A stretch of DNA of 64,000 nucleotides from Thuidium tamariscinum (Eukaryota; Streptophyta; Bryopsida; Hypnales; Thuidiaceae): the NCBI GenBank assembly GCA_947034885.2, contig OX344754.2:21780501-21844500 (forward strand), given 5' to 3'. A program made the translations under genes and the position numbers. Shown piece by piece: positions 54,879 through 64,000 of the stretch. The notes under the pieces are model-generated. The model was not told the DNA's origin and did not search any database. It saw nothing but the letters and a program-made list of their open reading frames with translations. Within the stretch, counting starts at the first letter, position 1. Every line of letters begins with the position of its first letter.

Positions 54879-56270
54879 GTGGGGTACCAATCAAAATGTC
54901 GTTTTTGAATTCGCAATGAGAAAAATTTAAGTACTACCAACTTTGAAAGCCTAGAGAGAGCTCAGAAATTGGTATTTTACCACAAAATTTTTACCACAGC
55001 ATCATCTTTAAGTTAATTATATGTATGCCAAATTTCAAGGCCAAAAGATTCACCAAAAAAATTTATTCAAAATCTACCAACATGGGTGGTGGTGAGAAAT
55101 ATTTCACTACTTTCAACTTTAACACCTTCCTAAGGATTGAGTTTTTTTTCTCTTGCCATGAAATTTTTTTCATGAGACAATCTTTATGTTTTTAATATGT
55201 ATAAAAAATTTAAAGGTAAAAATAATTGTTTTTAAGAAGATATATGAAATCTTCCAACAAGTGTAGTTTTGAGAAAATTTTCACAATTGCCAACTTTGAC
55301 ACCCTCCCAATGGCTGAAAAATTGGTTTCTTACTATTAATTTTTTTTGGTGAAGTCATCTCTGTGTTGATAATATGTGATACAAATTTCAAGTTCAAATT
55401 AATTACCAAAAGAAAGATATACAAAATCTCCCAACATGTGTAGTTGTGAGGAGGAGTTTTTGAGCCCTTAGTATAGTGTTATTTTGTGGAGCAAAGTTTG
55501 ACACGAATGTAGAAACTCAACCTCACAACTACACATGTTGAGAGATTTTGAATAATTTTTTTTGGGTAAGTGTTTTAAACTTGAAATTTGTAACATATAT
55601 TATCAACATAAATTTGATCTTATTCAAAAAAATTCATGTTAAATAGACAATTTTTCAGCCCTTGGGAGGGTGTCAAAGTCGGCAATAGTGAAAATTTCCT
55701 CACAACTACACATGTTGGGAGATTTTGTATATCTTTTCTTTGGTAATTAATTTGAACTTGAAATTTGTATCACATATTATCAACATAGAGATGACTTCAC
55801 CAAAAAAATTAATAGTAAGAAACCAATTTTTCAGCCATTGGGAGGGTGTCAAAGTTGGCAATTGTGAAAATTTTCTCAAAACTACACTTGTTGGAAGATT
55901 TCATATATCTTCTTAAAAACAATTATTTTTACCTTTAAATTTTTTATACATATTAAAAACATAGAGATTGTCTCATGAAAAAAATTTCATGGCAAGAAAA
56001 AAAAAACTCAATCTTTAGGAAGGTGTCAAAGTTGAAAGTAGTGAAATGTTTCTCACCACTACCCATGTTGGTAGATTTTGAATAACTTATTTTTGGTGAA
56101 TCTTTTGGCCTTGAAATTTGGCATACATATAATTAACTTAAAGATGATGCTGTGGAAAATTTTTTGTGGTAAAATAACAATTTTTGAGCTCTCTCTAGGC
56201 TTTCAAAGTTGGTAGTACTTAAATTTTTCTCATTGCGAATTCAAAAACGACATTTTGATTGGTACCCCAC
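54879..56270. mobile_element. 1.4-kb foldback element with CAGTGGGG ends and TA target sites
   Basis: The left end reads TA-CAGTGGGGTACCAATC; the right end is its exact complement followed by TA. The two arms (about 600 bp each) are near-identical inverted copies meeting near 55490. Each arm is itself built of diverged units of about 140 bp containing CACAACTACACATGTTG and CAAAGTTGGCAA. TA sites plus CAGT...ACTG ends are what Tc1/mariner transposons show, so a mariner-type MITE is the best guess. The palindromic GATGTA/TACATC flanks may belong to the arms. Confidence 0.65.
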
Positions 56271-56279
56271 TGTACATCA

Positions 56280-57700
56280 GGTTAAATTTAGGAATTGTTT
56301 TACAACATAGCACTTAAGCAAGATTTTTTATCAAAAAAATTTATTCTTATCAAGTATATAGTTGTAAAGAAGGATTTTATGAAAATGATTCTTAAACTGA
56401 AAATAGTATAATTTTTTAATCAATTAATTGATTATTGACAAAGTATTAATTTGTTCTAAGAACAAAATTAAACATTTAATTTAAAAAAAATAATATAGAG
56501 ACCTAGATGTCAATAATATATACACTTTTTGTTTTGACACAATCATCATTTGGATTACTTTATGTATTGAAAAAAACATTCAAAAATTCTTACTTCTGAA
56601 TATTATAGAAAATAAAAATATAATCAATTTGTGTCAAAAATTTTCTTTTGTACTCTATCATATGATTATATACATATATGATTTTTTTGGATTCAATCAC
56701 ATTATAATTCATTAGAAATTAGACTCTTTTTTGTCCATTTAAAAAGCTGACGCATTGACAAATCAAGTACAATTGGATTCTTAGTAAAGAATTTTTCTTT
56801 TTTTTATGAATAAAATACTATTAGCCTTAACATGACTTCAAGCTCTGATAAAAAAAAGGACTAAATTATCTAAAATTAGTAGATTAGCATTAGAAAACAA
56901 AAGATTGAAAGAAGTTACATTGCAGATTTTGGTGTGTCTGTCCCCTTTTGTGGTACATTAGAGTGTGCTTTGACCCTTCTATCTAACAAAATATTATGGA
57001 TTAATGATGGAAATAACATTTTAAAGTCCCCTTTGGTTTTGTAAGCAAAGTTTGGTTCAGTCTTGAAGTTAGTATCTTTGGAACTTTGAGTTTTGAAAGC
57101 CTTTTCTAAAGTGTAATTCTCTAATAAGGCCTTATTCGTTAAAATGAGACAAATTGTAGTCTCATTTTAATGATTTTTTTATTTTAAGGCAAAAAAAGCT
57201 TTCATTAAATTGAGACTTTCCATTAAATTGAGACTCAAAAATGCCAAGAATTAGTCTTTATTTTTTTTATCTTACTTCTACCAATGGCAAATATCCACAA
57301 TCAACATCGATATCTCTTCTTCCAGTTATTTTATAGGTCAACAAAATATTTCAAAACATTTTCAAGTTAAATGTTTTTTTAAAAGGAAACTTCTATTTCT
57401 TACACCGCACATGTAAGGTTCAATAATATCACACTTTGACTTCTCAAACTTGCCATTTGTTCCTTTATGCAAGAAAATATTCTGTGCATACAATTTTTGA
57501 GATTCAATCCAAAAATATATATTTACTATTAATAGAAATCAATATCTACTACATATGGACTACACTGTGATGATGGACAAATCCATATCTTTTACTCTAA
57601 ATGCATGCAAATATTAATCTCATAATCTGTAACTTATTACAATAGGAAAAACAATCTAATACTTCAAACTAAACAATTAAGTTAACTACTACTTCTACTA
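56280..57700. other. AT-rich DNA, no gene seen
   Basis: Long A/T runs and short open frames only. It leads into the 3' end of the minus-strand DUF7869-like gene. Confidence 0.45.
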
Positions 57701-57711
57701 CTATGAAATAC

Positions 57712-60543
57712 TCATTCTTCCTCCATAGACTCATCCTCCTCATCGTTGCGTTCATCGATTGTAAAGGCCACCAACGATGCCTTAATGATACCAACTTGTA
57801 AATTTGGAATTGAGACTTTCGGTTTTTTAGTGTTTTCGCGAAAACGAGGCTTCCAAGCTGTTAAGATACAACCCATACTTAACCATGTTGGCTTGATTGC
57901 AGTGTCCTCACGCCACACATTCCCTTGTTTCATATCCCATCCCTCATACATATCCATATTAATGTGCCGATTTGAGGCAGGCGTCCAATATTGAATTTTG
58001 ATCATATGCATGTGCCCTGGATCTGGACTTGGAGCCGTTATGGCCCTAGCAAGCCAAAATGGTTTAGGATCACCATGAGCGGGTCGTACTGCGATAAAAG
58101 AACCTTCATGCGTATCCACATTTACACGGAATGAAGGACGCGGACAATCACGTCTGCACCCAACAAACGGCACATCTTTTGCGTCTTCCTCATGTAATGT
58201 GCCATCTCTTTGCATCCGATCTGTCTCATCCAGAGCAATCCTAGAAGCTGGCCAAAAACCATCAAGTAATGCTTCATGCACTTGAAGAGGTGCATCTAGA
58301 GCCGCTCGAACACCTTTCCAGTAATCTTCTAATGCACCATTCTTTCACCTGAACTCTCCTGTGTAATCGTCATTTGACATTTTCTTCCAATGCGCAACAA
58401 AACCATTCAATCCCTTCTTTACATGTTCAAGATCCTTCATCTTCTTTGGAACAAGAGGTCGAAGATTCCCACTCGACACTATAGGAAGCCCATCTTCAGT
58501 CTCCGACCACAACCGAATCCCCTTACCATCCTCTGGCAACTATTTTGGATCGTTACACAAATTTTGTACTCCATCAAAGGCCATCCGTTTGGATCCATGA
58601 AAAACTTGAATTGCTGGGCTCTAGAATGGCCCCCCCAAAAATCCCCTCTAGTACCCAAGTACCCTTGTACGAATGCCTTGAAGTCAGGAACTTCCTCAAT
58701 GAGATGAGGAATCACTGGGTGCGTCTCGCAATCCATAAAAGACTTCATAAGTCTTGGAGGTGTTGGATAGCTACTTGTCTTCAATCTTGAGCTCCAACGA
58801 CCAAAAAGAGCATCGATGTCTTTGTGCGTATGTCCTACAATGAGGAAATTAATATACACCTCACGAAAAATGCCCTTGCAGACAAGCATAGAGCAAAAAG
58901 CAAAAACATATTGGTTCTTGTTGTCTCCTGAAGCATTGTCTAATTGCAATATTAACACAGGAGGAAGGGGTTTAGCTGGAAGGGGTTCTTCTGGAGGTGG
59001 GAGGAGGGAGTCTAAGCAAGTTTCTGCTCCATTCAAAAGTGCTTTGGTCAATGTTGATTGGTCCCTCTCTATAGAAAATAACAGGCGTGATGAATTCTTG
59101 GGCGCTCCTTCCAAATCACGCAACAATCTTGCAATTGATCCAATAGTATGATTTGAATCTGTTGGATAAATACTTAATCCATAGTGTGCATAGCACACAT
59201 CACCATGACCATGAGCAATCATACCAGTAACTGCTACAGGCATTTTCATGAAAGATTCTGTCACTTTGGTCTTGTGAGAGAAGTGTGGAGAAGCAATCTT
59301 TGAATGATCCATCTTATCATGAATAATGCACAATATCGTTTCGGGTCGTAGTGTGGAAGTGTGTCGATTGGAATAATAGTATTCCCTATGAGCTTCTTGC
59401 CCTTCATTATGAGTTTTATAAAGATTGGTCCACTTCAATTTTGACTCAGCACCCACACAAGCTTTCCTTAATTGCTTGTAGGTGTCACACACTCTACACC
59501 TAGCGAAGGTGTCTCCACGTGCTTTTGCAGCATACTCTGGAAAAGAAGCACGACGAATGTTGCTCAAACCGCTTGAAGATATTGGGGGCAAATCCAACAT
59601 TGCATTGGAAGCATTGATTTCTTCTAATTGCTCGCTCCAACGAAATGAAGATGGTAAAACCATTGCAGTCACTTTCTCTCCAGACTCAAGTGTTCTAGTC
59701 TTGTGTGGCATCTAATTAGCATCCGACTCTATAAGAATTCGAAGTGTGGCAGTAGCTTGAACAGTATGCTTGCGAGGCTTCTTGCTCCCCACTTTTTGCT
59801 TTCACTTTGTACCTATAGAATGTACACTTTGCAATCCCATGAATAATCCACCAAGCAGTGGGGCACACCTCTCTACCTTTCAAAGTTATCCACTCTTTGC
59901 CTCTATCGTCTTTGTAAATCTGCCTATGTACCTCTAGAAGTGTCGTGTTACGAGCCTTGAAGTCATCCCCTCCATACATTTCCGTCCGTATTGACTGAAT
60001 GTGTGCACGTGGGAAAGGTTGCACACAATTCATCTCACAACATGTTTTAGTAGAAACTGCAGTGATTGACTCCGTAGTCAGGAGAAGTTCTTTCTTAGGA
60101 AGAACCTCAGGATCAACCCTTTCATGAGTTGTTTCATATGTCCAAACCCCCTTTCGAACTCTTCTGCTTGAGGGATTTATGGCTGTGTTGTATATGTGAG
60201 TTTGATCGTGATTGTACAATGAGGCTCTGTCATAAAGAAACACTCTCTTGATGTGCCAAGAGCGCAGCGACCACATGTTCCCAGAAGAGTAGAGTTCCTC
60301 GTTCAAAGACTCTGCAATCTGAATAGCAACTTGGTCGTCACCGAGTGACTTCCCATCGTGGTCAACCACCAAATCAGGGTCAACGTTCTGACAAATTCCT
60401 TTGGCAATATCCACCCCGTCATTGTTCTGGAGGGTAACAGACTGCGACACCCATTTCTTACGAGGGATTCCTTCGCACAACCAAACATCATCTGGAAGTG
60501 TCGAAACTGGATTTGAAAATTCTTTAGGACTATGCAAATCCAT
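57712..60543 (-). pseudogene. DUF7869-like transposase-type protein, near full length, frameshifted
   Basis: Read from 60543 down, the protein continues over about 930 codons in four pieces: 60543 to about 59775; a frame change near 59770 and a TAA at about 59712-59714; 59711 to about 58545 (ATG-led in this copy); a frame change near 58545; 58539-58345 to a stop; and 58281-57712. The middle part has CxxC (CRVC, residues 71-74 of the 59711 frame), HDKMDHSK (131-138), QLDNASGDNKN (256-266) and VGHTHKDID (292-300). These match DUF7869 proteins, whose acidic residues suggest an RNase H-like transposase fold (inference). A C-terminal region after NGWP is shared with 26528-27420. The N-terminal part has Cys pairs (CCEMNC). 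It is disabled by two frameshifts and at least two stops. Seven palindromes lie just upstream. Confidence 0.65.
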
Positions 60544-60576
60544 TATACCAAAACCAAGTAATATTATCAGGTTACA

Positions 60577-61440
60577 TATCGTCGTATCGGTGATAAGATG
60601 TTAGTCCAGAAAATCATAGGAATACAAAATCTTACAATTTATAAGCCACTCTTGGTCTTCCAGGAAAGATTGAAAGACCAATCAATTAAAAATCTCTTGT
60701 AACAAAACAATCAAGAAGTGAGACTATTTGAACCCCCTCATAAATTATGACAGCACCAGAAAGACATTCTTATTATCACTGACTCAATGATAAAACAAGA
60801 AGGATCTTTATCGTCTACAAGTCCGGCAAAGCATCAAGGACCTCGAACTCCTCGGAGTCGAGGATAGGACTACAAGGAATATAGTTATCACCGAGTCGAT
60901 GATACGTAAACGACAGCAATCGATGCACCATACTTGTACTCGAAAAACAGTTGAAATCAAGATAACCCTGACAAGTATGACATTCATAATATTGATTCCA
61001 AAATAAGTTTTATCGATAAAATATCATCGACTCGATGATACTTCGCAAATCTATTTGAATAATCTACTCCTCATTTTGTATACTGGGAGAAGAATCTTGA
61101 CGAAAAAACGAAATTAGGTGTCGTACCTATCTCATGAAACATGGTACACAAATAATGAGCACTCCCCTTCATCAATCCACAAACCAGTATGGACCCAAAA
61201 AAATACGTTATCCTCGACTCGATGATAATCACTACTGACAATATTGGGATCAACTTCTAGAGTAAACCATTATCTACTTAAGATCCCCACACCACATTGT
61301 GAATTGGGTCACTCGAAATCAAGACTAGTAACTATTTCAAAGAAGTACTCAATTGATATTGGGCATGGTATCATCGACACGACGATAAAAAACATTACTC
61401 TGAAATTGAAAAACCGCACAATATCCTCGACTCGACGATA
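60577..61440. promoter_or_regulatory. Array of seven 19-bp palindromes upstream of the DUF7869-like gene
   Basis: The consensus is TATCATCGACTCGATGATA. Copies: 60577-60595, 60773-60793 (weak), 60886-60904, 61022-61040 (perfect palindrome with a 3-nt centre), 61208-61228, 61369-61387 and 61422-61440. A half-related GGAGTCGAGGATA occurs at 60854. Spacing is mostly 110-200 bp. The arms TATCATCG/CGATGATA are complementary, as for a dimeric binding protein. The array starts 34 bp upstream of the first ATG. Confidence 0.7.
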
Positions 61441-62100
61441 CCTCACTACCAACAGTGTTCCGTAAATTTCGCCGAGAAACTCGGGGACGGATGCAGACTC
61501 TAAATCCTCAGACCCATTCACTAGAAGCTGTTTCCCACTGTAAGAGTACACCCGTCAAACTTACACACAAACAGAACGTGATGGACTAGCATAGAAAACT
61601 GAACACATTCGCAAACAATATCCCATACTGCGCACATAAGTGATTACCAAAGACCGCATACCTGCTAACGACCAAGGACAAATATAATGCCCTCGACTTA
61701 AGAACACTGCATTGTGTGCAAACATTCAAACACGCGGCCACAACACAAGAAAGAAAGACAAGAAAACGAAGAAGCAGTTGAATTTGCAGTAAGGCCTTGC
61801 TTTGGCCTTGCAATTCACACAGAAGGCGGGAAAAAAGACCGCGTAACGGATCAAATTTGAATTCTTCCTAAGTGCACATCCTCCTACCTCCATAATTTCA
61901 TGCAACTGCTCTGCACTTTTTGAGATGCCTTCTGTCAGCTTTAAGGCACCAAGTTTCGGAAATACTTTCTTTGAACCCTTAAAGGAATCTATTGTAAATG
62001 TTGGTCGTTGACTTTCGGAAGGTAGGTTTGGATTCTAGGACATTTCTAAAAATTGTCTCACTAAATGTGCTTTGCTGAGGCCTTCCAACGTGCCAAAAGA
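61441..62100. other. Spacer, no gene seen
   Basis: Only short open frames. No palindromes of the upstream array occur beyond 61440. Confidence 0.4.
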
Positions 62101-62345
62101 CAATTTAGGCAACCCGGGTAGGATTTCGGGTCAGCTTTGCAGAGTTTTTTTTAGCTTCCCGGGTCCCGGTTTAGGGTCCCGATTTGGTGTTTAGGGTTCT
62201 CAAAGTCAGGTTTAGGGTCATGTTTTGAAGGTTTTAGGGTTCCAGTTTAGGGTCAGGTTTTAGAATTAGGGTTTAGGATTTGGGGCAAGCAGCTTCTATA
62301 TGAGCTTTAGGGTTTAAGCTCCAAAAATCAAAATGCTTAAACCCT
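62100..62345. repeat. Degenerate telomere-like tract (TTTAGGG-type)
   Basis: At least ten interspersed GTTTAGGGT, TTTAGGGTC, TTTTAGGGTTCC and TTAGGGTTTAGGATTT motifs lie on the plus strand, with CCCGGG-rich interruptions. The plant telomere unit is TTTAGGG. Spacing is irregular, so it is not an active telomere. Confidence 0.6.
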
Positions 62346-62939
62346 AAATTCCAATTCATGAAAAAATAATGTTTATTAAACTTTGAAGCTCAAGAAAAAT
62401 TGAAGTATGAGCTTTAGGGTAATTGATTTTTTGGTTTCTTGAAAACAAAGTTCAAGATCATATATTAATGAGAATCCACGCACAATACAAATGCACATTC
62501 TCTGAGTCCTAATAGCATCATAAGTTCTGGAGAGTAACCTCAAATGTCATGAATTGTACAACGGAAAGATTCCCTAAAAAAGAGGAAGAAAATAGATTGC
62601 CATAAAATATGAATCTTCTATGACTGTTTCCATGTGACACTTAGGAATTGCTAAATAAATTCTCTATATGGTAGAAAACAAAAGAAACCCACAAAATAAT
62701 GTTATAAACAGTAAGCCCTAAACCGAAAACAATGAGCAAGCTTGTGGTTGTTTTCCCCATGAAACTAAATTTCAACGTACATCATGTATACTCTACAAGT
62801 TCTCAACTTGAAGAAAATATTTTGAGCCTTTCGTTATCGTGTACTCCAAAACATTTGGGACCTTGGTATTTTGAAAACAAAATAGCAAGCTTGCCATTTT
62901 CTTTTGCAAGACTTAGAGAAATTGAGCTTTTTATATGTG

Positions 62940-64000
62940 GGATCTGCTACCCTACCATTGTTTGGCTTTCTTCCATAGTAGCCCTTACACTTGAAATTCA
63001 ACGTAAAGAGGGGTCAAGAAAAACATGAAGAAGTTGGATTGTCATAGAACTTTGATGTTTTATGACAAATTTCAATTCCCAACTTAAATTTATTTATTTT
63101 TTGTTGGATTCCAAAAAATAGGCTATCCTGCCATTGTTTGGCTTTCTTTCATAGTGGCCTTTACACTTGAAATTCAACTTAAAGAGGGGCCAAAAAAAAT
63201 ATAAAGAAGTTGAAATGTCATAGAACTTTGATGTTCTCTGACAAATTTCCATTCCCAACTTAAATTTATTTATTTTTTGTTGGATTCCAAAAAATAGGCT
63301 ATCCTGCCATGGTTTGGCTTTCTTTCATAGTGGCCTTTACACTTGAAATTCAACTTAAAGAGGGGCCAAAAAAAATATAAAGAAGTTGAAATGTCATAGA
63401 ACTTTGATGTTCTCTGACAAATTTCCATTCCCAACTTAAATTTATTTATTTTTTGTTGGATTCCAAAAAATAGGCTATCCTGCCATGGTTTGGCTTTCTT
63501 TCATAGTGGCCCTTACACTTGAAATTCAACGTAAAGAGGGGCCAAAAAAAAAATGAGGAAGTTGGAATGTCATAGAACTTTGATGTTTTATGACAAATTT
63601 CAATTCCCAACTTCAATTTGTTTGTTTTTTGTTGGATTCCAAAAAATAGGCTATCCTGCCATTGTTTGGCTTTCTTTCATAGTGGCCATTACACTTGAAA
63701 TTCAACCTAAAAAGGTGGCCAAAAAGAATATGGACAAGTTGGAATGTCATAGAACTTTGATGTTCTATGACAAATTTCCATTCTCAACTTCAATTTGTTT
63801 GTTTTTTGTTGGAATCCAAAAAATAGGCTATCCTGCCATTGTTTGGCTTTCTTTCATAATGGCCATTACACTTGAAATTCAACGTAAAGAGGGGCCAAAA
63901 GAAATATGAAGAAGTTGGAATGTCATAGAACTTTGATGTTTTATGACAAATTTCAATTCCCAACTTCAATTTGTTTGTTTTTTGTTGGAATTCAAAAAAT
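62940..64000. repeat. Satellite with a 176-bp period, continuing past the window end
   Basis: The landmark GGCTATCCTGCCATTGTTTG recurs at 63121, 63297, 63473, 63649 and 63826 (spacing 176, 176, 176, 177), preceded by a more diverged first unit near 62945. Each unit also holds GTCATAGAACTTTGATGTT and ACACTTGAAATTCAAC. Units differ by a few percent. The open frames in it come from low stop density and change phase between units, so it is not a gene. Confidence 0.9.

Noticed and set aside
63553..63909. 118-codon frame in the satellite
   Set aside because: It spans more than one 176-bp unit. The period is not a multiple of three, so the frame is incidental.

Overview
The window looks like a repeat-rich stretch of a land-plant nuclear genome. 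The evidence is plant-type cytochrome P450 genes with GT-AG introns, plant-type transposon ends (CACTA, hAT, foldback and Stowaway-like), degenerate TTTAGGG telomere-like motifs, and AT-rich intergenic DNA cut by GC-richer transposon coding regions. A non-seed plant (moss, liverwort, lycophyte or fern) is a guess; nothing here fixes the species. I find no intact cellular gene that I can name. Almost everything recognisable is a decayed gene or a mobile element.

Layout. 1-2580 (minus): the 5' part of an element of a single-ORF family that recurs three more times (called 'TGT-family' here). About 3.7-9.06 kb (plus): P450 pseudogene copy 1, with a CACTA-type element in an intron. 10156-13977 (plus): a complete TGT-family element with a 5-bp target duplication, inserted in duplicated upstream DNA of P450 copy 2. 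14.6-20.8 kb (plus): P450 pseudogene copy 2, hit by a hAT-like MITE and a CACTA-type element only 68 bp apart in the exon for the oxygen-binding I-helix. 21.9-23.85 kb: nested MITEs. 24.9-25.3 kb: P450 copy 3, first exon only. 26.5-27.4 kb (minus): C-terminal remnant of a DUF7869-like transposase-type protein. 27424-39456 (minus): a TGT-family element split by two younger insertions, a 4.3-kb non-coding element (28090-32434) and another TGT-family element (33355-37268) that keeps an uninterrupted 698-codon ORF. 40-46.5 kb: weak hypothetical reading frames, a cluster of GC-rich 20-bp palindromes, a 196-bp CACTA MITE and a nearly perfect 1.09-kb foldback. 46.6-57.7 kb: AT-rich DNA with a broken BTB-domain gene and a 1.4-kb foldback. 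57.7-60.5 kb (minus): a nearly full-length but frameshifted DUF7869-like gene, preceded by seven copies of a 19-bp palindrome. 62.1-62.35 kb: telomere-like degenerate tract. 62.94 kb to the end: a satellite with a 176-bp period.

How it fits together. A tandem array of clan-72-like P450 genes has decayed through point mutation, deletion and transposon insertion. The most unusual signals are the palindrome array upstream of the DUF7869-like gene (possible transposase-binding subterminal repeats), the dispersed GC-rich palindrome, and the TGT-family itself: TGT...ACA ends and 5-bp target duplications, but no long terminal repeats that I can see.
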